A DNA stretch of 64,000 nucleotides from VRUE01 sp963702035 (GCA_963702035.1 OY969700.1:2108001-2172000), one strand, 5' to 3'; positions 41,711 through 49,930 are shown, counted from the first letter of the stretch. Made by a program: numbers and translations. Notes: a model not told the origin generated them from the sequence alone.

Positions 41711-44700
41711 TCAGCCACTGCGGCGGCCGAAGCTGTGGCCTGCCGGGGCGACCGCCTGCAGCTGGGCGACGGCGCGCTCGCGAGCTTCACGCCGAGCATC
41801 CGGCGCTGAGGCATGTAACTCGGACACCGCGGAGACGAGGACGTTGGTCGTGCCTTCGCGGCGCTCGAGGCGGCCCACGGCGCGGACGAGCGATGAGGTG
41901 CGGACCTCGGCCCGCCGACGCTCGTATATGGGCGGCGGCACGATCAGGTTGACGGTGCCGCGCTCGTCTTCGAGCAGCATGAAGACGATTCCCTTGGCGG
42001 TCTCGGGGCGCTGGCGGGCGACGACCATCCCTCCCACCTCGACGATCGCGCCGTCGTCGACGCTCTCTAAATCGGAGCTGCGCAGCAGCTCCGGATCGAG
42101 TCCAGCGCGCATCAGCGCCATCGGGTGCTCGCCCAGCGTCATCCCGGTCGAGCGGTAGTCGGCGATCATCTCCCCCCACGAGCCCAGCGGCTCGAGCTCG
42201 GGCGCCCCGGGCGTCTCCAACGGCAGCGCCATCTGCGTCCCCGCCTCGTGGCGTCGCCCCGGCACGGCGATCCCAGCCTCCCAAAGCGCCTTACGGCGGT
42301 CGACGCGTTCGTCCTTTGTGGCGCTATGCGGGACAAAGGACGAACGCGCTCCGATCAGCTCGTCGAGGGCGCCGGCCCAGGCGAGGCGCTCCAGGCCGGC
42401 ACCGCTCGCCCCCGAGCGCGAGGCGAGGTCGGCGAGGTCGCGCCAGGGCCCGCCGCGGTCGCACTCGGTGACCAGAGCTTCCATCTCCTCCTCACGCACT
42501 CCCTTCACGTAGCCGAGGCCTATCCGGACCACGAGTCCACCCCGCGTCCCTTCCGTCGCTGTCTCGACGTGGCAGAGGACGCGGCTGCGATTGACGTCGG
42601 GGGGGGCCAGGCGGATGCCGCGGCGCTGTGCCTCGTGAGCCAGCGCGTCGGGTGGGTAGAAGCCCATCGGCTGCTCGTTCAGCAGCGCGCAGAGGAACTC
42701 CGGGGCGTAGTGGATCCGCAACCAGGCCGACTGGTAGGCGAGCAGGCCGAAGGCAGCCGAGTGCGCCTTGGGGAAGCCGAAGCCGGAGAAGCCCTGGATC
42801 TGCCGCCAGACCCGCTCGGCCGTCTCGAGCGGGACCCTCTTCGCCCCCACGGCCCCGACCAGGAAGCGGTCGTGGAATTCGTCGATCGCCTCCTGGGAGC
42901 GCTTGCGGCTCATCGCCCGCCGCAGCCCGTCGGCCTCCGCATGGGTGAAGCCGGCGAGGGCGATCGCCACCTCGAGCACCTGCTCCTGGTAGACGATCGC
43001 GCCGTAGGTCTCCTCCAGCGCCGGCTTGAGCAGCTCGTGCTCGTAGGGGATCTCGTAGTCCGGGTCCTCGCGCCGCCGCTTGCGCCGCTCTATATAAGGA
43101 TGGACCGCGCCGCCCTGGATCGGGCCGGGGCGGACCAGCGCCACCTGCACGGTGAGGTCGTTCAGGTTCTCCGGCCGGGTGCGGGGCAGCATCTGCATCT
43201 GGGCGCGGCTCTCGATCTGGAAGACGCCGGTCGTCTCCGCCGCCCGGATCGATTCGAAGGTCTCGCGGTCCTCGAAGTCGATCCGCGAGAGGTCGAGCCG
43301 TTCCCCCCGCGTGCGGTCGACTTCTTCGACGCAGCGCTCGACCGCGGAGAGCATCCCCAGCCCGAGCAGGTCGATCTTGAGGAAGCCGGCGTCCGAGCAG
43401 GAGTCCTTGTCCCACTGGACGATCTGCCGCCCCTCCATCGCCGCCGGCACGACCGGGCAGACGTCGATCAACGGTTGGGTGGAGATCACCATGCCGCCGG
43501 AGTGCTGGGAGGCATGGCGGGGCAGGCCCATCGCCTCGCCTGTGAGCTCGACCAGGACCCGCCAGCCACGCGAGCCGGCGCGCTCGGCGCCGATCGCGGC
43601 GACGATGTCGCACTCGATCTCACCGCTGCTCTCGTGGAAGCCGACCGTCTTGGCAACCCGCTCGATCTCCGCCGGGGGCAGCGCCAGCGCCTTGCCGAGG
43701 TCGCGCACCGCGCCGCGCGGGCGGTAGGTGGGGAAGGCGGCGACCAGGGCCGAGCGGTCGGCGCCGTAGCGCTCGTGCACGCGGGGGATCAGCTTCTCGC
43801 GGATGTCGCGCGGGAAGTCGAGGTCGATGTCGGGGGCGACGGTCTCCTCGTTGACTTCGGCGTTGAGGAAGCGGCCCGAGAAGAGGTCCCTTTCGACCGG
43901 GTCGATGTGGGAGAGGCCGGTGAGGAAGCAGACGATCGAGCTGACGCTGGAGCCCCTCCCGCGTCCCGGTGGCAAAACAGATCGCGCCGACGCCGGGCCG
44001 CGCACCTCCAGCGCCACCTCGCGGGCCAGCTCGAGCAGGTCGCGGTGGAGGAGGAAGAAGCCGGAGAGGCCGCGGGTGCGGATCGTCCGCAGCTCGTCCT
44101 CGAGCCGCGTGTGAGCCTTCGCCGCCAGAGTCGAGTTCGCGTAGCGCTCCTCCAGCAGCTTGCGGCAGAGCACGGCCAGCTCGCGGTCGGCGCCGGGGTT
44201 CTCGGCGCCGGGGTAGCTGTAGCCGAGGTCCGCGGTCAGGTCGAAGCGGAGCCGCTCGGCGAGCCGCCGGGTCTCGGCGACCGCCTCGGGGTACTCGGCG
44301 AAGCGCTTGGCCATTCCCCGCGGCGAAGCCAGGGCGGAGGACGAGTTGCCGCGCCGCAGCGGCTCGGAGGCCTCCAGCGTCGTCCCCGATCGCACCGCGA
44401 CGAGGGCGTCCTGCAGGTGAGCGCGGCCGCGGGCATGGCAGTGGACGTTGCCGGTCGCCACGCAGGGAACGCCGAGGCGCTCGGCGAGACCGGCGAGCCA
44501 GCGGTTGCGCGCCCGGTCGTGGCGCCAGTAGGGACGCTGCAACTCGACCCGGAAGCGGTCGCGGCCGAAGGCGGCGAGCAGGCGCCGCGCCAGCGCCGCC
44601 CCCCCCGCTGGATCCCCGCGCGCCCAAGTTCCCGCCACCAGGCCCTCGGCCGCACACCCCGACAAGCAAACCAACCCCTGGGCATGCGCTTCGAGTTGCG

Positions 44701-45151
44701 CAAGCTCAACGAAAGGCTGCCCGGCCGTGCGCCCGCTGTTGTCCCGAGTGTGCGCGTGCGCTTTGGTCAGCAAGCGACACAAATTGCGGTATCCGGCCGT
44801 GCTTTCCACCAGGAGGGTGAGATGAGCCCACCGCGCCGCGGGTGGCGGAGAGGGAGGGGGTGTTCGGACGGGTGAGTCCGCTAACACCCCCTCCCTCTCC
44901 GACAGGACCCGCGGCCCGACGCCAACCGTCAACTCAGCTCCGGTGATACCGCGGATACCGAAACCCCGGCACGCCTGGGCGAACTCCATCGAGCCCCAGA
45001 GGCCGTCGTGGTCGGTGAGAGCGAAGGCGGGGTAGCCGTGCCAGGCCGCCGCGGCGGCCAGCTCGGTCGGCGTCGAGGCGCCGTCGAGGAAGGAGAAGGC
45101 CGAGTGGGCGTGCAGCTCCACGTAGGGAGCGCCGCTCGCCGCGGACCCCAT
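41711..45151 (-). CDS. dnaE2: Error-prone DNA polymerase DnaE2
   Basis: 1146 residues from the ATG at 45151, which overlaps the DUF6504 stop by one base. N-terminal PHP domain (YVELHAHSAFSFLDGAST, FALTDHDGLWG), C-family palm with the catalytic acidic motif VAPDIDLDFPRD, fingers with GFPKAHSAAFGLLAYQSAWL, and an OB domain (VEVGGMVVARQRPETAKGIV). DnaE2 performs SOS mutagenesis with ImuA and ImuB. An LexA box at 45417-45438 controls it. Residues about 84-102, within the PHP domain, are encoded by a palindrome (44846-44901) and correspond to an insertion not seen in ordinary homologues. Length is otherwise typical (about 1050-1150). Confidence 0.92.
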   Translation of the reverse strand: MGSAASGAPYVELHAHSAFSFLDGASTPTELAAAAAWHGYPAFALTDHDGLWGSMEFAQACRGFGIRGITGAELTVGVGPRVLSEREGVLADSPVRTPPPSPPPAARWAHLTLLVESTAGYRNLCRLLTKAHAHTRDNSGRTAGQPFVELAQLEAHAQGLVCLSGCAAEGLVAGTWARGDPAGGAALARRLLAAFGRDRFRVELQRPYWRHDRARNRWLAGLAERLGVPCVATGNVHCHARGRAHLQDALVAVRSGTTLEASEPLRRGNSSSALASPRGMAKRFAEYPEAVAETRRLAERLRFDLTADLGYSYPGAENPGADRELAVLCRKLLEERYANSTLAAKAHTRLEDELRTIRTRGLSGFFLLHRDLLELAREVALEVRGPASARSVLPPGRGRGSSVSSIVCFLTGLSHIDPVERDLFSGRFLNAEVNEETVAPDIDLDFPRDIREKLIPRVHERYGADRSALVAAFPTYRPRGAVRDLGKALALPPAEIERVAKTVGFHESSGEIECDIVAAIGAERAGSRGWRVLVELTGEAMGLPRHASQHSGGMVISTQPLIDVCPVVPAAMEGRQIVQWDKDSCSDAGFLKIDLLGLGMLSAVERCVEEVDRTRGERLDLSRIDFEDRETFESIRAAETTGVFQIESRAQMQMLPRTRPENLNDLTVQVALVRPGPIQGGAVHPYIERRKRRREDPDYEIPYEHELLKPALEETYGAIVYQEQVLEVAIALAGFTHAEADGLRRAMSRKRSQEAIDEFHDRFLVGAVGAKRVPLETAERVWRQIQGFSGFGFPKAHSAAFGLLAYQSAWLRIHYAPEFLCALLNEQPMGFYPPDALAHEAQRRGIRLAPPDVNRSRVLCHVETATEGTRGGLVVRIGLGYVKGVREEEMEALVTECDRGGPWRDLADLASRSGASGAGLERLAWAGALDELIGARSSFVPHSATKDERVDRRKALWEAGIAVPGRRHEAGTQMALPLETPGAPELEPLGSWGEMIADYRSTGMTLGEHPMALMRAGLDPELLRSSDLESVDDGAIVEVGGMVVARQRPETAKGIVFMLLEDERGTVNLIVPPPIYERRRAEVRTSSLVRAVGRLERREGTTNVLVSAVSELHASAPDARREARERAVAQLQAVAPAGHSFGRRSG
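44846..44901. repeat. Perfect palindromic element inside dnaE2
   Basis: Nineteen-base arms, 44846-44864 and 44883-44901, are exact inverted repeats of each other (CGGAGAGGGAGGGGGTGTT as left arm); the 18-base loop holds a nested stem CGGAC...GTCCG (44865-44869 with 44876-44880). The whole 56 bp is read in frame by dnaE2 as part of a 30-residue, Pro-rich insertion (LSEREGVLADSPVRT, then PPPSPPP). It looks like a palindromic element inserted in a coding region, as Rickettsia palindromic elements are. Selfish origin is inferred. Confidence 0.7.
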
Positions 45152-45396
45152 CAGGCGCGCTGCCGGAACCAGCGTCCGCCGCTGCCGCGAAAGACGACCA
45201 GGTCCCGCCCGTCGGTCAGGACGAGCTCGAAGTAGTGCCGCCACAATCGCCGCAACGTCCACCAGCGATCCTCGACCACCCACTCCTCGCGGATCGTCGC
45301 CACCTCGACGCCCTCGACCGCCAGCGGCACGCCCTCGGAGTCGGCCTCGACCGCCACCCGGCGTGGCGTGTAGAGCCGCCGGATCCCCGGCGTCAT
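45151..45396 (-). CDS. DUF6504 protein of the mutasome locus
   Basis: 81 residues from the ATG at 45396. The chain VEADSEGVPLAVEGVEVATI, REEWVVEDRWWTLRRLWRHY, FELVLTDGRDLVVFRG, WFRQRA is the DUF6504 pattern, a small gene usually between imuB and dnaE2 in actinobacteria. Its role in SOS mutagenesis is not established. It overlaps dnaE2 by one base (TGATG), so the two are coupled, and a LexA palindrome ends 21 bp upstream of its start. Confidence 0.72.
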   Translation of the reverse strand: MTPGIRRLYTPRRVAVEADSEGVPLAVEGVEVATIREEWVVEDRWWTLRRLWRHYFELVLTDGRDLVVFRGSGGRWFRQRA

Positions 45397-45416
45397 CGTG
45401 TTGAGAAAGTCGTCGT

Positions 45417-45438
45417 TATACGAACATATGTTCGTATA
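45417..45438. promoter_or_regulatory. LexA (SOS) box of the DUF6504-dnaE2 operon
   Basis: CGAACATATGTTCG (45421-45434) is a perfect match to the actinobacterial/Gram-positive SOS consensus CGAAC-N4-GTTCG and is extended by TATA on both sides to a 22-bp palindrome. On the minus strand, TTGTAT and TATAAC flank it as possible -35 and -10 elements, so LexA would cover the promoter. Confidence 0.88.
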
Positions 45439-45503
45439 CAACGGAAGGAAGATCAAGCTACGAAAGGTTTCTTCCGGGAGACTCAGATTCCCGATGCGCG
45501 GCG

Positions 45504-45710
45504 CTAGAGCTGTGTGGCGATCAGGCCAAGCAAGGCGGTGATGATGCCTCCGCAAAAGAGGATCATCGTGCGCTGCAGGGCGTCGAAGCGGCCGTTCATC
45601 TCCGTGCGCATATCGCGGATATCCCCCTCGACCCGATCGAAGCCCCGGTTGACCTCGTCCCGGAAGTCGTCCAGCCGCTCGTCGGTCCAGCTCTCTCTCA
45701 TCTTGTACAT
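45504..45710 (-). CDS. Small coiled-coil membrane protein
   Basis: 68 residues from the ATG at 45710. A charged heptad region (ERLDDFRDEVNRGFDRVEGD, IRDMRTEMNGRFDALQRT) predicts a coiled coil, then a C-terminal membrane helix (MILFCGGIITALLGLIATQL). Such proteins are common and unassigned. It lies between imuB and the second LexA box, on the same strand, so it may be read from the imuB promoter. Confidence 0.6.
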   Translation of the reverse strand: MYKMRESWTDERLDDFRDEVNRGFDRVEGDIRDMRTEMNGRFDALQRTMILFCGGIITALLGLIATQL

Positions 45711-45776
45711 GGTCGCAGACGCTAAGACAACTCGTCGCACAAGTGTCGCGCGCAAACGAAATCTTCTGACTCAGCT

Positions 45777-46511
45777 CTACGGCGAAAGTGTGCCGGGCAC
45801 GGGGAACGGGGTCAGCAGCGCTTGGCGCTCGGGGATGCGGGAATCGGCGTCGACCGGCAGCACCTTGAGCAGCGACTCGGCGCCCTGGGCGTCGCGGACC
45901 TCGCGCAGGGCGGCGCCGAGCCGCCGCCGCCGGTGCTCGTCGCCTCGCACCGAGAGCTCGAGCTGCTCGGCCGCGCGCGGACCGAGGCCGACCGCGCGCA
46001 GGCGCAGCGAGATGGCGGGCGCCGGCAGCTCTTCCAAGCGGGGCAGGAGCACGGCGCGCAGGGCTCGTGCCGACGCGGTCGGCCGGCCGAGACCCTGCGC
46101 GGCGCTCCAACTGCCGCCGTCACCGAGCGCGGCGCCGAGGCGTAGCCCCAGCAACGTCCGCCCCTTGCGCCGCGGTGCGGCGAGCAGTCGATCGACCAGC
46201 AGCTCCAGCGCCCGCTCCAGCTGGCTGCCGGCCGTCCCTTCGGGAAGCTCCATCTCCTCGGCCAGTTCCTCCCAGGTGCCGTGGACACTGGGGACGAGCA
46301 GCTCGTCCTCGCCGCGGGCAAGGCGCAGGGCGCGCAGTCCGGCTGGCCCGAAGCGGTCGGCGACGTGGCCGGGCGAGAGCGCCGCCAGCTCGCCCAGGGT
46401 GCCGATCCCGAGCCGCCGCAGCGTCTCGACCAGGTTGCCCGCCTCGCGCTCCGGCAGGCCGAGCCGGCCCGCCAAGGCCGCAACCGGAAGCTCGGATACG
46501 AGGGTCGTCAT
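45777..46511 (-). CDS. imuB: Minimal ImuB: C-terminal part of a Y-family polymerase-like protein, no catalytic palm
   Basis: 244 residues. It begins LVSELPVAALAGRLGLPERE, LVETLRRLGIGTLGELAALSP (helix-hairpin-helix, thumb-like) and continues with FGPAGLRALRLARGEDELLV, EELAEEMELPEGTAGSQLER, LELLVDRLL and a little-finger-like end. This is the C-terminal half of ImuB, which normally has about 200 more residues forming the palm and fingers. No start-less coding is visible upstream: the frame is closed by a TGA. An SOS box begins 2 bp before the ATG, so this short form is apparently the transcribed product. ImuB already lacks polymerase residues in other species; here the whole domain is gone. Confidence 0.72.
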   Translation of the reverse strand: MTTLVSELPVAALAGRLGLPEREAGNLVETLRRLGIGTLGELAALSPGHVADRFGPAGLRALRLARGEDELLVPSVHGTWEELAEEMELPEGTAGSQLERALELLVDRLLAAPRRKGRTLLGLRLGAALGDGGSWSAAQGLGRPTASARALRAVLLPRLEELPAPAISLRLRAVGLGPRAAEQLELSVRGDEHRRRRLGAALREVRDAQGAESLLKVLPVDADSRIPERQALLTPFPVPGTLSP

Positions 46512-46512
46512 A

Positions 46513-46526
46513 CGAACGTATGTTCG
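46513..46526. promoter_or_regulatory. LexA (SOS) box of imuB
   Basis: CGAACGTATGTTCG fits CGAAC-N4-GTTCG. Only one base separates it from the ATG's first base on the minus strand (start at 46511). This implies either a leaderless transcript beginning within the box, or that LexA also blocks translation-start-proximal transcription. Confidence 0.82.
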
Positions 46527-46609
46527 TATACGCGTATGGCGAATTCAACCTACGAAAAGTTCCGCCCGGGGGCGGGCGTACACATGCTCAGACCGGAGCA
46601 GTGTTCGAG

Positions 46610-46942
46610 CTAGGGAACTCGCTCGGCCAGCGGCCGGGGAAGCCGCGCGCAGAGCACCGCAAACAGCCCCACCGCCACGGCCGAGCCGAGCCAGTGCGCG
46701 CCGATCAGGACGAAGAGGATGCTCGGGATCCCCGCCAGGGCGGCCCGGAGCAGGACGGGCGCCTCGGGCAGTCCCACCACTCGCGCGGTTACCCAGGCGC
46801 AGAGCATCCAGGCGAGCGGGCCGACCAGCCAGCCCCAGCTCGTGAAGAACCCATGCGAGAAGACGAGCGCGAGCAGCACCGAAAGCACCGCCACGGCCAC
46901 CACCTGCACCACCGCCACGCGCCAAAGGATCGCCGAGTCCAC
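46610..46942 (-). CDS. Four-helix integral membrane protein
   Basis: 110 residues from the GTG at 46942 (GGGAGAA 8 bases upstream; a TTG nine codons earlier is possible). Hydrophobic segments VVQVVAVAVLSVLLALVFSH, LVGPLAWMLCAWVTARVVGL, LLRAALAGIPSILFVLIGAH and AVAVGLFAVLCARL. No domain recognised. It lies between the mutasome genes and tRNA-Val. Confidence 0.6.
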   Translation of the reverse strand: MDSAILWRVAVVQVVAVAVLSVLLALVFSHGFFTSWGWLVGPLAWMLCAWVTARVVGLPEAPVLLRAALAGIPSILFVLIGAHWLGSAVAVGLFAVLCARLPRPLAERVP

Positions 46943-47000
46943 GCGGCGATTCTCCCAGCCCTGACGCAAACTTGCCCACGCGCCATAATCGAGGCCTCCC

Positions 47001-47073
47001 GGGCGGTTAGCTCAGTTGGGAGAGCACCTCCCTTACAAGGAGGGGGTCACTGGTTCGAGCCCAGTACCGCCCA
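47001..47073 (+). tRNA. tRNA-Val (TAC anticodon)
   Basis: A full cloverleaf: acceptor GGGCGGT with ACCGCCC and discriminator A73, D arm with GCTCAGTTGGGAGAGC, anticodon loop CTTACAA with TAC at 47034-47036, and T arm CTGG-TTCGAGC-CCAG. The 3' CCA is not encoded. The next base pair TG and then the ATG of a methyltransferase gene follow immediately. Confidence 0.95.
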
Positions 47074-47075
47074 TG

Positions 47076-47876
47076 ATGTCCGAGCCGGCCCTGATCTCCG
47101 CTGACCCTCGCGATCTCGCGCCCGCGATCGTGCGGGCGGTGGACCTCTTCTCCACGCCACTGACGAGCGAGGGGATCGATGTCGCGCCTGGCTATCTCGA
47201 CCTGCTGGGCGGGCAGGACCCGACCGGCACGCATTTCGGCCAGCGGCTGATGGTGAGCCGGGCGTTGCCGCTGATCTATCAGCGCTTCTGGCGGCCGTTC
47301 GGCGGTCGCCTGTTGATGGGATTGACCGGGCCGGGCACGGGGGAGGAGCACCGGATGGCGCTGGACATGCTCTCGATCGAGCCCGGCGACAAGGTTCTCG
47401 ACGTCGCCTGCGGTCCCGGCAACTTCACCCGCGACTTTGCCCGCGCGGCCGGCGACGGCCTCGTCGTCGGCATCGATGCCTCGGCGTCGATGTTGGACGT
47501 CGCGGTCCGCGATACCGACAGCGACAATGTCGCCTACATACGCGGGGACGCCGGCGCTTTGCCGTTCCGCGACGGCAGCTTCGACGCGATCTGCTGCTTT
47601 GCCGCGCTCTATCTGATCGAGGAGCCGCTGCGGGCGTTGGCGGAGATCGTTCGCGTCCTGGCACCGGGCGGGCGGGTCGCGCTGCTGACCAGCTGCAACC
47701 GGGGGCCGCTGCCGGCCGGCGTCACCGGCCCGGTCGTGCGCCGGCTGAGCGGTGTGCGGATCTTCGCTCGCGACGAGCTGACGCGGGCGATGAAGGACGA
47801 CGGCCTCGTCGAGGTCGACCAGCGGGTCACCGGTCTCGCCCAGTTCCTCTCAGCGCGAAAGCCGGAGGTGAGCTGA
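47076..47876 (+). CDS. Class I SAM-dependent methyltransferase (UbiE-like)
   Basis: 266 residues from the ATG at 47076 (one codon earlier, 47073, would share the last tRNA base). Motif I VLDVACGPGNFTRDFARAAG, motif II region VVGIDASASMLDVAVRD, IRGDAGALPFRDGSFDAICC, and motif III LAPGGRVALLTS give a standard methyltransferase fold. An N-terminal 85 residues with GYLDLLGGQDPTGTHFGQRL are less usual. The start lies 2 bp after tRNA-Val, so the mRNA is probably released by tRNA 3' processing. Confidence 0.8.
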   Translation: MSEPALISADPRDLAPAIVRAVDLFSTPLTSEGIDVAPGYLDLLGGQDPTGTHFGQRLMVSRALPLIYQRFWRPFGGRLLMGLTGPGTGEEHRMALDMLSIEPGDKVLDVACGPGNFTRDFARAAGDGLVVGIDASASMLDVAVRDTDSDNVAYIRGDAGALPFRDGSFDAICCFAALYLIEEPLRALAEIVRVLAPGGRVALLTSCNRGPLPAGVTGPVVRRLSGVRIFARDELTRAMKDDGLVEVDQRVTGLAQFLSARKPEVS

Positions 47877-47877
47877 G

Positions 47878-48327
47878 ATGGCCCACATTGGCGGTACCGC
47901 CAGCGCGGACATCGACGCCCCCCTTGACACCGTCTGGGCGGAGGTCGAGGACGTGCTCACCGCCCCCGACTGGCAGGACGGGCTGGAGGCGATCACGGCG
48001 CTGGAGCACGACGACGAGGGGCGCCCGACGCTGGTCGAGAGCGTCAGCGATATCAAGATCAGGCATGTCAAGACGCAGGTGCGGTTCAGTTACGAGCCGC
48101 CCACGCGCCTCTCCTGGGTCCAGGAGAAGGGCGATCTCAAGTCGGTCGAGGGGTCCTGGCAGCTGGAGGATCTCGGTGGCGGGCGGACCCGGGCGACCTA
48201 CACGCTGGACGGCGATCCGGGACGGGTGCTCGGGATGCTCATCCGCGGGCCGGTCGAGGCCGCCGCTCGGGCGGTGCTGGTCAACGCCCGGCCGGGCGAG
48301 CTCAAGGCGCGGGTCGAGGACGCCTGA
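47878..48327 (+). CDS. SRPBCC (START-like) family protein
   Basis: 149 residues; starts directly after the methyltransferase stop. Opens IGGTASADIDAPLDTVWAEV, with strands VTQVRFSYEPPTRLSWVQEK and TRATYTLDGDPGRVLGMLIR and a C-terminal helix. A ligand-binding fold with unknown ligand. Its last base is shared with the ATG of the next gene (TGATG), so the three genes form one operon. Confidence 0.75.
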   Translation: MAHIGGTASADIDAPLDTVWAEVEDVLTAPDWQDGLEAITALEHDDEGRPTLVESVSDIKIRHVKTQVRFSYEPPTRLSWVQEKGDLKSVEGSWQLEDLGGGRTRATYTLDGDPGRVLGMLIRGPVEAAARAVLVNARPGELKARVEDA

Positions 48328-49598
48328 TGCCGGACCGCGATCTCTCTGTCGTCGTCTTCGGCGCGAGCGGCGTCACCGGGCGGCGCGTCGCCGCCTACCT
48401 CGCGGAACGTGCGGGTGAGCTGGGGGCGAGCTGGGCGGTCGCCGGCCGCGATCCCGCAAAGCTGGAGCGCGTGCTGGGCGAGGTCGGCGTCTCGGCGCCC
48501 GAGACCATCGCCGCCGACGTCGACGATCCGGCCTCGCTGGCGGCGATGGCGTCCCGCACCAGGGTCGTCCTCGACCTCGTCGGCCCCTACACCCTCTACG
48601 GCGAGCCGGTGATCGAGGCCTGCGTCGCCAACGGCGCCCACTATGTCGACCTGAGCGGGGAGATCCCCTTCGTGCGCCGGATGATCGACGCTTTCCACGA
48701 CCGCGCAATGGCGGCCGGGGTGAAGGTCGTCGAGATCTGCGGCTTCGAGGCGCTGCCACCCGACCTCTCCGTATTGCTCGCCGCCGAGACCGCCCGCGAG
48801 CGCTGGGGCGAAGAGCTCGCCGAAGTCGACGTCGACGTCGTCGCCAACCAGCCTTCGGGGCGCCTCGGCCTCGCCGACCTGGTCTCGGGCGGGACGCTGC
48901 AGAGCATGGCCGAGGCGCTCGGCGACGAGAGCTCGGCCTCTGTCCCCGACCCGGCGGCGCTTGTCGCCGACCTCGCGACCGCCGAGGCGATCCGCCGGCT
49001 CAGCCCGGTTGCGCTGACGCCGCGGGTCAACGCCCGCGGTGACGCGGTTGCACCGATGACGCCGATCGCCTTCATCAATCCTGCCGTGATCCACCGCACC
49101 TGGGCGCTGCTCGCCGCCGAGCGCGGAGATGCGGTCGCCGAGCCGCTGCGCTACCGCGAGGGCGTCGGCATCCCGGGTGGCGCGGCGAGCCTACCCCTGC
49201 GCTACGCGGCGGCAGGGGCGCTCGCCGGGATGCAAGCGGGCTTCCGCGGGCTGACCCGTGCCCGGCCCGCCGTTCGTGAGCGCACGGCGGCACTGATGCG
49301 GAAGGCCCTTCCCGGCTCCGGCTTCGGCCCGTCGGGCGAGCGCCTCGAGGAGTGGTCGTGGCAGCTGACCGCCGATGCGCGCACGGTCGGAGACCGTCAT
49401 CTGCGAATCGATGTTTTCGCGGAGGGTCATCCCGGGTACCTGACCACGGCCAAGCTGCTCGGCGAGGTAGGTCTGCTCCTCGCCGAGCAAGGCGGCACCC
49501 CCGAGCGGGCCGGCTGCCTGACCCCGGCCACCGCACTCGGCACGGCGAACCTCGACCGCTTCGAGCGCGCCGGCGCGCGTTTCGTCGTCTCTTCCTGA
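48327..49598 (+). CDS. Saccharopine-dehydrogenase-family protein (trans-acting enoyl reductase-like)
   Basis: 423 residues. Rossmann motif VVVFGASGVTGRRVAAYLAE, then RTRVVLDLVGPYTLYGEPVI, ANGAHYVDLSGEIPFVRRM and FDSIPSDL-like GFEALPPDLSVLLA. These are the segments of mycobacterial trans-acting enoyl reductases (Rv2953 type) and other SDH-like oxidoreductases that act on lipids or polyketides. It is the last gene of the tRNA-Val/methyltransferase/SRPBCC operon, so a small-molecule or lipid pathway is likely. Confidence 0.8.
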   Translation: MPDRDLSVVVFGASGVTGRRVAAYLAERAGELGASWAVAGRDPAKLERVLGEVGVSAPETIAADVDDPASLAAMASRTRVVLDLVGPYTLYGEPVIEACVANGAHYVDLSGEIPFVRRMIDAFHDRAMAAGVKVVEICGFEALPPDLSVLLAAETARERWGEELAEVDVDVVANQPSGRLGLADLVSGGTLQSMAEALGDESSASVPDPAALVADLATAEAIRRLSPVALTPRVNARGDAVAPMTPIAFINPAVIHRTWALLAAERGDAVAEPLRYREGVGIPGGAASLPLRYAAAGALAGMQAGFRGLTRARPAVRERTAALMRKALPGSGFGPSGERLEEWSWQLTADARTVGDRHLRIDVFAEGHPGYLTTAKLLGEVGLLLAEQGGTPERAGCLTPATALGTANLDRFERAGARFVVSS

Positions 49599-49613
49599 GC
49601 CGTCGATCCCGCA

Positions 49614-49655
49614 GTTGCAGCTTTTCCCCCACCATAGGGTGGAAAAAGCTGCAAC
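49614..49655. terminator. Bidirectional terminator hairpin
   Basis: GTTGCAGCTTTT (49614-49625) pairs with AAAAGCTGCAAC (49644-49655), and an inner CCACC/GGTGG stem closes an AT-AG loop. It lies exactly between two convergent stop codons (49598 and 49656) and presents U-rich stem sides in both directions. Confidence 0.7.
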
Positions 49656-49904
49656 TCATCGGCGGAGCCTCGCCCGCAGCCGCCGCCACAGCGACGGCGG
49701 CCGCGGCTGGGTGCGTCGCCACTCCTCCTCGGTCGGCAGCCGTCCCGCCTTGCGGGCGGCGAGGACGCACGCCGTGTGCGCGTGGCGTCGCCGCGCGCTG
49801 TCGCCCTCGGGCGCGATCAGGAAGTGCTCGCTGAGGGCGGGGAGATGGTTGCCGCAGAGCGGACAGCGATAGGTGGCCGGCTTGCGGTTCTGCGCCGGCC
49901 GCAT
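49656..49904 (-). CDS. Small zinc-ribbon-like protein
   Basis: 82 residues. YRCPLCGNHLPALSEHFLIA has a CxxC with H, and RRRHAHTACVLAARKAG adds H-A-H-T-x-C, a likely treble-clef or zinc-ribbon site. The C-terminus is basic (SLWRRLRARLRR). A conserved actinobacterial type of unknown function. It is the last gene before the hairpin at 49614-49655. Confidence 0.65.
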   Translation of the reverse strand: MRPAQNRKPATYRCPLCGNHLPALSEHFLIAPEGDSARRRHAHTACVLAARKAGRLPTEEEWRRTQPRPPSLWRRLRARLRR

Positions 49905-49930
49905 CGCCCACCAGCGGACCGGCGGCTCTT

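Noticed and set aside
42125..44875. A 916-codon open frame on the plus strand opposite dnaE2
   Set aside because: It is antisense to a clear DnaE2 and reflects GC-rich codon bias; composition is Ala/Arg/Gly/Asp with no domain.
45397..46110. Extending DUF6504 upstream to 46110
   Set aside because: The extra part overlaps ImuB and the small membrane gene in a wrong frame and would cross the LexA box.
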